Assembly: GCF_015245355.1 (NCBI RefSeq)
Contig: NZ_CP063311.1
Span: 3,854,427 to 3,918,426 of the forward strand
DNA: 64,000 nucleotides
Reading direction: 5' to 3'
Source: Anabaenopsis elenkinii CCIBt3563
GTDB lineage: Bacteria > Cyanobacteriota > Cyanobacteriia > Cyanobacteriales > Nostocaceae
Below are positions 56,150 through 64,000 of this stretch, one piece after another. Position 1 is the stretch's first letter. The number at the start of each line of letters is the position of its first letter. Below the pieces are notes generated by a model. The model saw only the letters and a program-made list of their open reading frames with translations. It did no database searches and was not told the origin of the DNA. A program made the position numbers and the translations under genes.

Positions 56150-57289
56150 ATGAAATACGTTGATGAATTTCGAGAACCGGAAAAAGCCGCAGCTTTAACC
56201 AAGGAAATCACTAAACTTGGTCAGCAGCTAGAAAAACCTATTAAAATCATGGAGGTATGCGGGGGACATACCCATTCTATATTTAAATATGGTATTGAAG
56301 ATATCCTTCCCCACAACCTAGAACTGATACATGGCCCTGGTTGTCCTGTGTGTGTGATGCCAAAGGGAAGATTAGATGATGCGATCGCCATCTCCCAACA
56401 TGATAACGTTATCCTCGCCACATTTGGCGACACTATGCGGGTTCCTGGTTCCCATACTAGCCTCTTGCAAGCCAAAGCCAGGGGCGCAGATATTCGCATG
56501 GTATACTCCCCATTAGATAGTTTACAAATCGCCAGAGACAACCCCGATAAAGAAATAGTCTTTTTTGCCCTAGGCTTTGAAACCACCGCCCCCAGTACCG
56601 CTCTCACCATCTTACAAGCAGCTGCGGAAAACATCACTAATTTTAGTATGTTTTCTAATCATGTGCTGGTAATTCCCGCCCTCGAAGCCCTACTAGATAA
56701 CCCGGACTTACAACTAGATGGGTTTATTGGCCCTGGTCATGTGAGTATGGTAATTGGGACAGAACCCTATGAATTTATTAGCCACAAATATCATAAACCC
56801 ATAGTAGTTTCTGGCTTTGAACCCTTAGATATACTCCAATCAATTTGGATGCTCCTACAGCAACTAGTAGAAAGTCGTTGCGAAGTTGAAAATCAATATA
56901 ACAGATTAGTAGAACCAGCCGGAAACCTAGTCGCATTGCAAGCGATCAACCAAGTTTTTACCGTTAGAGAAAACTTTGATTGGCGGGGGTTAGGGGACAT
57001 ACCTAAATCTGGCTTGAAAATTCGCCCTGAATATGCTCAATTTGACGCGGAGCTAAAATTTACCATTCCTAACTTAAAAGTCAGTGACCACAAAGCCTGT
57101 CAATGTGGAGAAATCCTCAAGGGAACCTTAAAACCTTGGCAATGTAAAGTATTTGGTACAGCTTGCACACCAGAAACACCTATAGGAACCTGTATGGTTT
57201 CCTCTGAAGGAGCCTGTGCAGCCTATTACAAATATGGCAGACTGGCTACTATGAGTAAAAAAGCTGCAAAAATCGCCTTAACCCCATAG
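56150..57289 (+). CDS. hypD: Hydrogenase maturation protein HypD
   Basis: The 379-residue Fe-S protein is the scaffold for assembling Fe(CN)2CO with HypC and HypE. Motifs are MEVCGGHTHSIFKYGI, HGPGCPVCVMP, FGDTMRVPGS, ALGFETTAPSTALT and GPGHVSMVIG. The C-terminal cysteines (ACQCGEILKG, FGTACTPETPIGTCMVSSEG) hold the [4Fe-4S] cluster. Length and order are complete. It follows hypC by 43 bases. Confidence 0.96.
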   Translation: MKYVDEFREPEKAAALTKEITKLGQQLEKPIKIMEVCGGHTHSIFKYGIEDILPHNLELIHGPGCPVCVMPKGRLDDAIAISQHDNVILATFGDTMRVPGSHTSLLQAKARGADIRMVYSPLDSLQIARDNPDKEIVFFALGFETTAPSTALTILQAAAENITNFSMFSNHVLVIPALEALLDNPDLQLDGFIGPGHVSMVIGTEPYEFISHKYHKPIVVSGFEPLDILQSIWMLLQQLVESRCEVENQYNRLVEPAGNLVALQAINQVFTVRENFDWRGLGDIPKSGLKIRPEYAQFDAELKFTIPNLKVSDHKACQCGEILKGTLKPWQCKVFGTACTPETPIGTCMVSSEGACAAYYKYGRLATMSKKAAKIALTP

Positions 57290-57327
57290 CAGAATTATCA
57301 ATACTGCTGCTGACTCAATATTTAAAT

Positions 57328-58401
57328 ATGAATATTTCCCCCAACAATAAAACCCGAAACCCCCCCAAAAGCAAACTTAGAGATACTCATATTACCCTCG
57401 CCCATGGTAGCGGGGGTAAAGCCATGCGGGATTTAATAGAGGATATTTTTGTTAGTAGTTTTGATAATCAAATTCTTGCGCAATTAGAAGACCAAGCCAG
57501 TGTTAAATTAGCTAACCTTACAGCACAAGGTGATAGACTGGCATTTACTACAGATTCCTATGTAGTAGACCCTTTATTTTTTCCCGGTGGTGACATTGGG
57601 GAATTAGCCGTTAATGGTACCATTAACGACTTAGCCGTGAGTGGTGCAAAACCTTTATACCTCAGTTGTAGCGTGATTTTAGAAGAAGGTCTACCTGTGG
57701 AAACCCTGCGCCGGGTGGTTGGGAGTATGAAATTAGCCGCCCAAACAGCTGGCGTGCAAATTGTCACAGGTGATACTAAGGTTGTGCATCGTGGCGCGGC
57801 GGATAAACTATTTATTAATACTACAGGTATTGGGGTAATTCCTGAAGGAATTAACATTTCTGCCCATAATATCCAAGTGGGAGATGTAGTAATTATTAAT
57901 GGTGAATTGGGAAATCATGGTACGGCGATTTTAATCGCCCGTGGGGAATTAGCATTAGAAACTCATATAGAAAGTGACTGTCAACCATTACACAGTTTAG
58001 TAGAAACTATCCTTAATGTTTGTCCTGAAGTTCACGCGATGCGGGATGCTACACGGGGCGGTTTAGCGACGGTTCTAAATGAATTTTCTCTGAGTTCTCA
58101 TGTCGGTATTCGTCTCCATGAAGCATCTATTCCTATAAGGGAAGAGGTACAAGGAGTTTGTGAAATCTTAGGTTTAGACCCCTTATATTTAGCCAATGAA
58201 GGTAAATTAGTGGTGGTGGTAGGGGGTAATCATGCAGAAACTGTATTATCAGCGATGAAGTCCCACCCCGCGGGTAAAGATGCTTGTATAATTGGTGAGG
58301 TTATTGCTTCACCTCCGGGAGTTGTGTTATTACAAACAACTTTTGGGACTCAAAGAATTGTTGATATGTTGGTGGGGGAACAATTACCGAGAATTTGTTA
58401 A
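57328..58401 (+). CDS. hypE: Hydrogenase maturation protein HypE
   Basis: The 357-residue PurM-like enzyme dehydrates a C-terminal thiocarbamate to thiocyanate, the CN donor. The conserved C-terminus PRIC ends in the required cysteine. Other motifs are LAHGSGGKAMRDLIEDIF, TDSYVVDPLFFPGGDIG and MRDATRGGLATVLNEF. ATG at 57328 gives a short polar N-terminus before the conserved ITLAHGSGG. It lies 38 bases after hypD. Confidence 0.96.
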   Translation: MNISPNNKTRNPPKSKLRDTHITLAHGSGGKAMRDLIEDIFVSSFDNQILAQLEDQASVKLANLTAQGDRLAFTTDSYVVDPLFFPGGDIGELAVNGTINDLAVSGAKPLYLSCSVILEEGLPVETLRRVVGSMKLAAQTAGVQIVTGDTKVVHRGAADKLFINTTGIGVIPEGINISAHNIQVGDVVIINGELGNHGTAILIARGELALETHIESDCQPLHSLVETILNVCPEVHAMRDATRGGLATVLNEFSLSSHVGIRLHEASIPIREEVQGVCEILGLDPLYLANEGKLVVVVGGNHAETVLSAMKSHPAGKDACIIGEVIASPPGVVLLQTTFGTQRIVDMLVGEQLPRIC

Positions 58402-58443
58402 TTTTTATCTGTGTGTATCTGTGGTTTCAAATCTGATCAAAAT

Positions 58444-58785
58444 ATGCACGAATTAGGAATTACACAAAATATTGTCGCCATTGTGAGTGAACACGCCCAA
58501 GGGGCAAAAGTTAACCGCGTAGTTTTAGAAATTGGCGCACTTTCGGCAATTTTACCGGAAGCTATAGAGTTTTGTTTTGACATCTGTACTCAAGGTACAC
58601 TGTTAGTAGGAGCGATATTAGAAATTAACATAATCCCTGGTTTAGCACGCTGTCGTACCTGCGGAGCGGAAATAAGTTTAAATAAACCTTTTGGTATATG
58701 TAGCTGTGGTAGCGTGGAATTAGATTTAATAACCGGTGAAGAACTCAAAATTAAAGAAATAGAAATAGAGGAATTATGTGTGTAA
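58444..58785 (+). CDS. hypA: Nickel-binding maturation protein HypA
   Basis: The 113-residue protein starts MHELGITQNIV, where H2 binds nickel, and has a zinc site built from CRTCGAEI and CSCGSVEL. With HypB it delivers nickel to HupL. ATG at 58444 is the family start; the longer GTG frame from 58411 adds 11 residues that would displace H2. It overlaps hypB by ten bases. Confidence 0.95.
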   Translation: MHELGITQNIVAIVSEHAQGAKVNRVVLEIGALSAILPEAIEFCFDICTQGTLLVGAILEINIIPGLARCRTCGAEISLNKPFGICSCGSVELDLITGEELKIKEIEIEELCV

Positions 58786-59618
58786 CTTGCGGTTGTTCTG
58801 ATGATGCTAAAAGCACAATCACCAATTTAGAAACAGGTGAGGTGGAACATAATGACCACACTCATACTCACACTTTAGCTGATGGTACTGTAATTACCCA
58901 TTCCCATGATCATCAGGGTGAAGAGTCTCAAATTCATGCTAAAATTCATGGGACAACTATATCTTTAGAACAGGATATATTAGCTAAAAATAATCTGTTA
59001 GCAGCCCAGAATCGGGGATGGTTTCAAGGACGGAATATTTTAGCTTTAAATTTAATGAGTTCTCCTGGTGCAGGAAAAACCACTCTCCTCACCCGCACGA
59101 TTCAAGATTTAAAACACCAGTTACTTATTAGTGTGATTGAAGGCGACCAAGAAACAGCTAATGATGCTCAAAAGATTCAGGAAACAGGCTGTAAGGTTGT
59201 GCAGATTAACACGGGTACTGGTTGTCATTTAGAAGCTGCTATGATTGCTAGGGGTTTACAGCAGTTAAACCCCCCTCTCAATTCTGTGGTGATGATTGAA
59301 AATGTGGGAAATTTAGTATGTCCAGCTTTATTTGATTTGGGAGAACAAGCTAAGGTAGTGATTCTCTCGGTGACTGAGGGAGAAGATAAGCCGATAAAAT
59401 ATCCCCATATGTTCCGCGCTAGTGAAATTATGATTCTCACTAAGGTTGATTTATTACCTTATGTACAGTTTGATGTAGAAAAATGTATTGAGTATGCGCG
59501 ACAGGTTAACCCTAAAATTCAGGTTTTCCAGGTTTCTGCTACTACTGGTATGGGGTTAGAAGGTTGGTATGGGTGGTTATCAGCAACTGTTGCTGATTTT
59601 CTCCCAGTTTCTGTTTAG
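58776..59618 (+). CDS. hypB: Nickel-inserting GTPase HypB
   Basis: The 280-residue protein has an N-terminal MCVTCGCSD, a His-rich nickel-storage stretch (HNDHTHTHT and HSHDH, residues 25-46) and a GTPase domain with P-loop SPGAGKTT (96-103), VIEGDQETANDA and LTKVDLLPYV. It drives nickel insertion into HupL. Its start lies in the end of hypA. It is the last gene of the hyp operon. Confidence 0.96.
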   Translation: MCVTCGCSDDAKSTITNLETGEVEHNDHTHTHTLADGTVITHSHDHQGEESQIHAKIHGTTISLEQDILAKNNLLAAQNRGWFQGRNILALNLMSSPGAGKTTLLTRTIQDLKHQLLISVIEGDQETANDAQKIQETGCKVVQINTGTGCHLEAAMIARGLQQLNPPLNSVVMIENVGNLVCPALFDLGEQAKVVILSVTEGEDKPIKYPHMFRASEIMILTKVDLLPYVQFDVEKCIEYARQVNPKIQVFQVSATTGMGLEGWYGWLSATVADFLPVSV

Positions 59619-59829
59619 TTTTTGTACCTGAATGTGCCTGAGAGGATGTTTGGGTTATGATGAGTGTATCAACTATTGTTTGACCCCACCCTAACCCTCC
59701 CCGCAGCGGGGGAAGGGTGAATATGATGTGACAGGTGGGGTATATTAAGAAAGGTAGCTGGGGACTCTATCTTTGATGGAAACTCAGTAGAGAGGCTTGT
59801 AGTTAGCCCAGTAAGGTTTAGACCTTACC
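59619..59829. other. Spacer after hypB with half MITE
   Basis: The convergent spacer between hypB and the 123-aa gene includes the left half of the MITE family (59641-59703), ending in the GC-rich centre. The remainder has no feature beyond TAAGG...CCTTA pairing near 59812-59830 that could stop transcription. Confidence 0.45.
59641..59703. repeat. Half copy of the MITE family after hypB
   Basis: AGAGGATGTTTGGG..ATGAGTGTATCAACTATTGTTTGACC up to CCCTAACCCTCCCC matches the right-hand half of the 55675-55840 repeat in its orientation. The second half is absent. Confidence 0.7.
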
Positions 59830-59865
59830 AAGCTAAAAATATTTGACTATATTTTTAGTAACTAT
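59830..59865. repeat. 36-bp direct repeat, left copy
   Basis: The sequence around GCTAAAAATATTTGACTA (36 bases) recurs exactly at 62200-62235. It contains AAAAATAT/ATATTTTT, a hairpin just after the 123-aa gene on the minus strand. Confidence 0.75.
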
Positions 59866-60236
59866 TAGAGCCAATCCCGATAAGCTGAAATCTCATTTAC
59901 CCTGATTTCAAAGGGTGTACCTTTGCCAAAGGGAGGATAAACCCGTATTTTGGCGTCACTGGTAAACCGTTCTAGTCTGTTCCCTAACTGGGGAATATTA
60001 CTGACTATATGCCAGTAAGATACTATGTCAGGGCAGTCAATGATTAGTGTCAGGGTGGTACTATTCTTGGTGAGATACCATTGACATTTAGATAAGAGTA
60101 CTTGAGTAATGCGATCGCAGGCCTGAAAAAAGCATATACCAGTAGACCGCTCTAACTCCAGATGCAGCATTCCATCTTGTTTTGTCACCTCGGTGGGAGG
60201 TAAATCATCAGGAGGAAGCTGGTGTAGTTTAGACAT
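59865..60236 (-). CDS. Conserved hypothetical protein, paralogue of the 43789-44163 gene
   Basis: The 123-residue protein aligns over its last 85 residues with the 124-residue protein near hupW: CDRITQVLLSKCQWYLT, TLIIDCPDIVSYW, AKIRVYPPFGKGTPFEIRVN and YRDW at the end. There is no known domain. Its start overlaps the end of the LLM oxidoreductase gene by eight bases, so the two are translated together. Its last base lies in the 36-bp direct repeat. Confidence 0.7.
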   Translation of the reverse strand: MSKLHQLPPDDLPPTEVTKQDGMLHLELERSTGICFFQACDRITQVLLSKCQWYLTKNSTTLTLIIDCPDIVSYWHIVSNIPQLGNRLERFTSDAKIRVYPPFGKGTPFEIRVNEISAYRDWL

Positions 60237-61233
60237 AATTCCGAACCTCTTGGTTGTAACGCTGCAAACTCTCTAAGTTGTTTTGCAAAACAAAGGAGGA
60301 GGGTTTGAGCGCTAATGTGTTGAGATTTAACTCGTCCTGAAATCTGGTGATTTTGTCGCGACAAGTCCTCACATCACCAATAATTGAGTTCTCAATTAAG
60401 TAGTCTTCATCAAAACAAATATTTGTGCGGTCAAATGGTTTCTGGTGAGGATTTGAGCCTTTCTGGATGATTTGCGCCGTGTTGGCTTGCATTTTTTGGC
60501 TGAATTTACGGATGAATGGTAATGCGGCGCTGATGGCTTCATCGTTTGTTTTACCAACATAAAAGAACCGTGCTAATACTAGTTTCTCAGCGCCACTAGG
60601 ATTCACAGCTCGATATTTAGCGACGGTATTTTTTAATCTCTCTAAGGAGAATGGCGGCCCCCCCATTAAGCCAAAGGAATTTTCAGCCGCAAATTGTATA
60701 CCTTGATCATCACCAGTGGCTATGTAAACTGGGATTCTATGCTGCAAGGGTTTGGGGGTAATTGTCAAGCGATCGCATTGATAATACTCTCCGTTAAATG
60801 AAACATCAGCATCATACAGCAGCTGTTGAATGAGGGCGATCGCCTCTAACATTTTGGCGCGAGATTCCCCCATGGGTGTACCAAAATGCTTATTATGTTG
60901 GGGAAATGGCCCACCTTTAGCCACGCCAAATAATAATCTACCATTACACAAATTATCTAGAGTAGCAATGTCTTCCGCTACTCGGATCGGGTTATGAAAT
61001 GGTAATAATACTGCTGCTGTACCTAATTGAATAGTTGAGGTTAGTCCCGCAAGGTGTCCCATCAACACTAACATAGATGAGCTGAGATTGAACTCATTAA
61101 AATGATGTTCACTGACCCAAGCTGAATCAAAACCTAAACTTTCCGCCTCTTTTACTAGCGCTACCTGTTCCCAGATGCTGTGACTAGTATTTTGATGATG
61201 ATTTTCGTAATTGCAAAAAATTCCGGTTTTCAT
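60229..61233 (-). CDS. LLM-class flavin-dependent oxidoreductase
   Basis: The 334-residue protein belongs to the bacterial-luciferase-like monooxygenases (EAESLGFDSAWVSEHHFN at the N-terminus, GTAAVLLPFHNPIRVAEDIA and LCNGRLLFGVAKGG). It would use FMNH2 or F420-type cofactor on an unknown substrate; FMN is likelier in cyanobacteria. It lies 12 bases after the 112-aa gene and overlaps the 123-aa gene. Its first 86 codons recur at 63742-64000 in inverted orientation. Confidence 0.87.
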   Translation of the reverse strand: MKTGIFCNYENHHQNTSHSIWEQVALVKEAESLGFDSAWVSEHHFNEFNLSSSMLVLMGHLAGLTSTIQLGTAAVLLPFHNPIRVAEDIATLDNLCNGRLLFGVAKGGPFPQHNKHFGTPMGESRAKMLEAIALIQQLLYDADVSFNGEYYQCDRLTITPKPLQHRIPVYIATGDDQGIQFAAENSFGLMGGPPFSLERLKNTVAKYRAVNPSGAEKLVLARFFYVGKTNDEAISAALPFIRKFSQKMQANTAQIIQKGSNPHQKPFDRTNICFDEDYLIENSIIGDVRTCRDKITRFQDELNLNTLALKPSSFVLQNNLESLQRYNQEVRNYV

Positions 61234-61860
61234 TTTTGGCGATCGCTATTTAGTTGTCACCCATTGCAATTCCAACCACAACCGGGGATTGGTCTGCTTG
61301 AGCTTGGACATGGGATCGCGTAGCAGTCGCTTCGCGTTCATACAGACTACTTCCACTAGCCCCATATTATGTGCTAGTTCTCTGAGTATATGTTTTTGCG
61401 CTTGCACATGAGGGAGTATTTCTTCACAGCAATAAATTCCTATATATTGCAAACGTCTAGCTGGTCGTCCCCAAAAACAGGTGATAACTTTCACATGACA
61501 CCCGTCTAGTAATTCCCCAAGTGTTGGGTAATATTGAGTTACGACTCTTGTGAATTCTTTAGCCAGGATATGTTCAGCAATCATATCAACTGATATTTAT
61601 GTAGCGGTCATCACGCTATTTAATATAACATATTATTGTCAATTAAGCCTGACAAATTATAGGATTTATTTCTATTTTTATAAAGCAAGAATTAAAAATT
61701 TAAGAGGATGTTGGATAAGTTTTCAACAGGTAATTTTTATATTAGGGAACAGGGAACACACCGAACAGGGAACACGGTATGGCTAACGCCACGCTATCGC
61801 TATCGACTTCGCTCACCGACCGCACAAAAAACAATAAAATCTAGTTCCCTCCCCTTACAA
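60975..61860. repeat. Left arm of a large inverted repeat
   Basis: Positions 60975-61860 mirror 63115-64000 (each pair sums to 124975). ORFs on both strands within it have identical translations in the other arm, so the DNA is essentially identical. The inner edge is the central palindrome of the MITE. The outer extent is unknown because the right arm leaves the window. Confidence 0.88.
61246..61584 (-). CDS. Hypothetical protein, 112 residues, left copy
   Basis: The protein starts MIAEHILAKEFTRVVTQYYP and has GELLDGCHVKVITCFWGRPA and a C-terminal WLELQWVT. It has four Cys in the middle but no recognised domain. A short stretch (CGCGAAGCGACTGCTACGCG at DNA level) is a mobile-like palindromic insert common in Nostocales genes. 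It precedes the LLM gene by 12 bases. An identical copy lies at 63391-63729. Confidence 0.65.
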   Translation of the reverse strand: MIAEHILAKEFTRVVTQYYPTLGELLDGCHVKVITCFWGRPARRLQYIGIYCCEEILPHVQAQKHILRELAHNMGLVEVVCMNAKRLLRDPMSKLKQTNPRLWLELQWVTTK

Positions 61861-62142
61861 CTATCCATTACCCGGATCTTTCTTAACATTCGTGAGAGCG
61901 ATCGCTCGCAAACCCCCAAACCTTAATCCTCCGTTGATGATTCTCAATAAAATAAGGGTTTTATCAAGAACAATAAGGTACATTTTGTCAAGAGTAGGGA
62001 AATTTTCAAGCGTTGAAACCATTGCCACATAAATGTTTCAAGATTGTTAAGAAAGATGTGAGTAATGAATAGCCCTTACAAGGGGAGGGTTAGGGTGGGG
62101 TCCAGCAATAGTTGATACACTAATCATGACTTGACAAATGAT
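61703..62142. mobile_element. MITE interrupted by a small IS4-derived element
   Basis: The left half starts AGAGGATGTTGGATAAG (61703) and runs to CCCCTTACAA (61860). The right half resumes at CCCTTACAAGGGG (62073) and fades near 62142, where the expected CAAACATCCTCT has decayed. The insertion point is the same central palindrome hit by the IS at 40994. Confidence 0.75.
61861..62072. mobile_element. 212-bp non-autonomous derivative of the IS4-family element
   Basis: The ends (61861-61887 and 62046-62072) match the 27-bp terminal repeats of the IS at 40994-42657 with two mismatches on each side. The interior of about 158 bp has no transposase and does not resemble the full IS. CCCTTACAA occurs on both sides as a target duplication. 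It would depend on the IS4 transposase in trans. Confidence 0.75.
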
Positions 62143-62199
62143 TATAGGTAAAAACGAGAATTGGAAGCAAAGCATTAACTTGGGAAGTAAGACCAATCA

Positions 62200-62235
62200 A
62201 AGCTAAAAATATTTGACTATATTTTTAGTAACTAT
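62200..62235. repeat. 36-bp direct repeat, right copy
   Basis: Identical to 59830-59865. The two copies bracket the segment with the 123-aa, LLM and 112-aa genes and the MITE. Confidence 0.75.
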
Positions 62236-62368
62236 GATTACTGGCAAAAGTTTGTCGTTAATTAACTTTTTTGCATAATTACTTTGTCCTGGTATTACAT
62301 ACTCCATCGCCAAGTGTGTGGTAGTTTATTTTTGCACAAGCTCCTTAATTTCCCAAGCCACGGAAGCT

Positions 62369-63007
62369 ATGACACTTAATTTATACTTACTGCGACATGG
62401 AGAAACTACTTTTAGCCAAAGTGGTAATTTTTGTGGTCAGACTGATGCGGATTTGACTACAGCAGGAATGGAGATGGCGGAGAGTTTTGCTAATGTTTAT
62501 CAAAAATTGGACTGGTCAGCGGTTTATGTTAGCCCCATGAAGCGCACAATAGCAACGGCCAAGCCGTTTTGTGATGCTGTGGGTGTCAATATGCAGTTGC
62601 GTGACGGATTGAGGGAAGGTAGTTATGGCGAATGGGAAACTAAAAGTAAATCCTTTGTGCAAGAGAATTACTCAGAAAACTATGTTAAATGGTTAACAGA
62701 ACCGGCCTGGAATGCGCCCCTAGGTGGAGAAACGGCGGTAGAGATTGCTAACCGTTCTATGTCGGTAATTGCTGAAATTCAAGAAAAACATCCTCAAGGT
62801 AATGTTTTAGTAGTTTCCCATAAAGCTACAATTCGGATTATGCTTTGCAGTTTACTGGGAATTGATTTAGGACGCTATCGCTATCGGGTCAATATTTTAG
62901 TTGCATCGGTAAGTATGCTTAAATTTGATGTTAATGGTCCCTTGTTAGAAATATTAGGCGATCGCCATCACATACCCGATCATCTGCGCTCTCGTCCGGG
63001 AACTTGA
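62369..63007 (+). CDS. Histidine phosphatase family protein (phosphoglycerate mutase-like)
   Basis: The 212-residue protein has the RHGE motif at residues 9-12 with the phospho-accepting H10. The second core follows (YVSPMKRTIATAKPFCDAV, LREGSYGEWETKS and VVSHKATIRIML). It is a cofactor-independent histidine phosphatase by length and sequence, and the substrate cannot be told. ATG at 62369 is preferred to GTG at 62318 because the conserved fold starts at once. It lies between the two arms of the inverted repeat. Confidence 0.88.
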   Translation: MTLNLYLLRHGETTFSQSGNFCGQTDADLTTAGMEMAESFANVYQKLDWSAVYVSPMKRTIATAKPFCDAVGVNMQLRDGLREGSYGEWETKSKSFVQENYSENYVKWLTEPAWNAPLGGETAVEIANRSMSVIAEIQEKHPQGNVLVVSHKATIRIMLCSLLGIDLGRYRYRVNILVASVSMLKFDVNGPLLEILGDRHHIPDHLRSRPGT

Positions 63008-63050
63008 TCCTAGGTTCTGGGTATAAGTTGACCTTGAAATCATACTCTAA

Positions 63051-63272
63051 AAGGATGTTTTAAAAGTCATGATTAGTGTATCAACTATTGTTTGACCCCA
63101 CCCTAACCCTCCCCTTGTAAGGGGAGGGAACTAGATTTTATTGTTTTTTGTGCGGTCGGTGAGCGAAGTCGATAGCGATAGCGTGGCGTTAGCCATACCG
63201 TGTTCCCTGTTCGGTGTGTTCCCTGTTCCCTAATATAAAAATTACCTGTTGAAAACTTATCCAACATCCTCT
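63051..63272. repeat. Full MITE copy at the inner end of the right arm
   Basis: It begins AAGGATGTTTTAAAAG and ends CCAACATCCTCT, with the centre CCCCTTGTAAGGGG intact. Its right part (from 63115) is identical to the left part of the 61703 copy in inverted orientation, including a shared palindromic insert (TCGATAGCGATAGCG). It has no IS insertion. Confidence 0.78.
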
Positions 63273-63390
63273 TAAATTTTTAATTCTTGCTTTATAAAAA
63301 TAGAAATAAATCCTATAATTTGTCAGGCTTAATTGACAATAATATGTTATATTAAATAGCGTGATGACCGCTACATAAATATCAGTTGAT

Positions 63391-63729
63391 ATGATTGCTG
63401 AACATATCCTGGCTAAAGAATTCACAAGAGTCGTAACTCAATATTACCCAACACTTGGGGAATTACTAGACGGGTGTCATGTGAAAGTTATCACCTGTTT
63501 TTGGGGACGACCAGCTAGACGTTTGCAATATATAGGAATTTATTGCTGTGAAGAAATACTCCCTCATGTGCAAGCGCAAAAACATATACTCAGAGAACTA
63601 GCACATAATATGGGGCTAGTGGAAGTAGTCTGTATGAACGCGAAGCGACTGCTACGCGATCCCATGTCCAAGCTCAAGCAGACCAATCCCCGGTTGTGGT
63701 TGGAATTGCAATGGGTGACAACTAAATAG
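63391..63729 (+). CDS. Hypothetical protein, 112 residues, right copy
   Basis: Its translation is identical to the protein encoded at 61246-61584, in inverted orientation. It precedes the partial LLM gene by 12 bases, as in the other arm. The lack of any difference means the duplication is recent, is kept equal by gene conversion, or is an assembly effect. Confidence 0.65.
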   Translation: MIAEHILAKEFTRVVTQYYPTLGELLDGCHVKVITCFWGRPARRLQYIGIYCCEEILPHVQAQKHILRELAHNMGLVEVVCMNAKRLLRDPMSKLKQTNPRLWLELQWVTTK

Positions 63730-63741
63730 CGATCGCCAAAA

Positions 63742-64000
63742 ATGAAAACCGGAATTTTTTGCAATTACGAAAATCATCATCAAAATACTAGTCACAGCAT
63801 CTGGGAACAGGTAGCGCTAGTAAAAGAGGCGGAAAGTTTAGGTTTTGATTCAGCTTGGGTCAGTGAACATCATTTTAATGAGTTCAATCTCAGCTCATCT
63901 ATGTTAGTGTTGATGGGACACCTTGCGGGACTAACCTCAACTATTCAATTAGGTACAGCAGCAGTATTATTACCATTTCATAACCCGATCCGAGTAGCGG
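63742..64000 (+). CDS. LLM-class flavin-dependent oxidoreductase, second copy, partial
   Basis: The first 86 codons (MKTGIFCNYENHHQNTSHSI at the start) repeat the N-terminus of the gene at 60229-61233 and continue past the window edge. Up to the edge the frame is open and matches the other copy. Whether the 123-aa gene follows again cannot be seen. Confidence 0.85.
   Translation, partial: MKTGIFCNYENHHQNTSHSIWEQVALVKEAESLGFDSAWVSEHHFNEFNLSSSMLVLMGHLAGLTSTIQLGTAAVLLPFHNPIRVA

Larger units (their letters stand above)
63115..64000. repeat. Right arm of the large inverted repeat (runs off the window)
   Basis: It is the mirror of 60975-61860, containing half of a MITE, the 112-aa gene and the start of the LLM gene. 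It is cut by the window edge, so the true length is at least 886 bp. Confidence 0.88.

Noticed and set aside
61550..61926. ORFs of 78 and 72 codons across the MITE
   Set aside because: They run through repeat sequence and its tandem units; one is duplicated only because of the inverted repeat.

Overview
This window is chromosome from a filamentous, heterocyst-forming cyanobacterium of the order Nostocales. The evidence is the order of a complete Mo-nitrogenase cluster, heterocyst ferredoxin fdxH, a HupS without a Tat signal, frequent GCGATCGC (HIP1) octamers, heptameric short tandem repeats in spacers, and cyanobacterium-restricted families (Asr1405/Asl0597, DUF2949, Mo-nitrogenase C-terminal domain). 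I do not assign a species. A haemoglobin gene (glbN) between nifU and nifH is known from Nostoc commune and a minority of relatives.

Bases 1-17650 are mixed housekeeping and signalling genes: a hemerythrin-like protein, an M20 amidohydrolase, a zinc-ribbon Ser/Thr kinase next to an M50 protease and a zinc-ribbon/FHA protein, pgl, rph, a CobA-like protein with a degenerate P-loop, dcd, a pentapeptide protein, a GlsB-type membrane protein, dapL, a long TPR protein, a CYTH protein, mntP, a VOC protein and ylqF. The 720-base spacer at 14391-15111 holds two micro-ORFs, one with the PatS-type pentapeptide RGSGR, and a well-folded three-way-junction RNA candidate followed by a terminator.

Bases 17666-20540 (minus strand) carry nifP-asr1405-DUF2949-nifV-nifZ-nifT. 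The nifP-like gene has lost its catalytic middle by what looks like an in-frame deletion. Bases 23161-38969 (plus strand) carry nifB-fdxN-nifS-nifU-glbN-nifH-nifD-nifK-(Mo-nitrogenase C-terminal protein)-nifE-nifN-nifX-(NifX-associated)-(CCE_0567 family)-nifW-hesA-hesB-fdxH, ending at a strong terminator. nifD, fdxN and hupL are all uninterrupted, so the excision elements known from Anabaena PCC 7120 are absent. A DUF1636 gene with a cobalamin riboswitch follows on the other strand.

Bases 40150-43790 are accessory: an ankyrin protein, an IS4-family element inside a MITE-like repeat, and a decayed gene. Bases 44164-59618 hold the uptake-hydrogenase system: hupW and hupSL on the minus strand, then on the plus strand the extended hyp operon (TPR protein, two small membrane proteins, NifU/Rieske fusion, NHL protein, hypF, hypC, hypD, hypE, hypA, hypB). 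Nitrogenase makes H2, HupSL recycles it, and the Hyp proteins and HupW build and process HupL.

Bases 59619-64000 are repeat-rich. A three-gene unit (112-aa protein, LLM flavin oxidoreductase, 123-aa protein) reappears, at least in part, as an inverted copy running off the right edge, with a phosphatase gene between the arms. Six copies or fragments of one MITE family lie across the window. Two of them were entered by an IS4-family element, or its 212-bp derivative, at the same central palindrome. No tRNA, rRNA or CRISPR array was recognised by eye.
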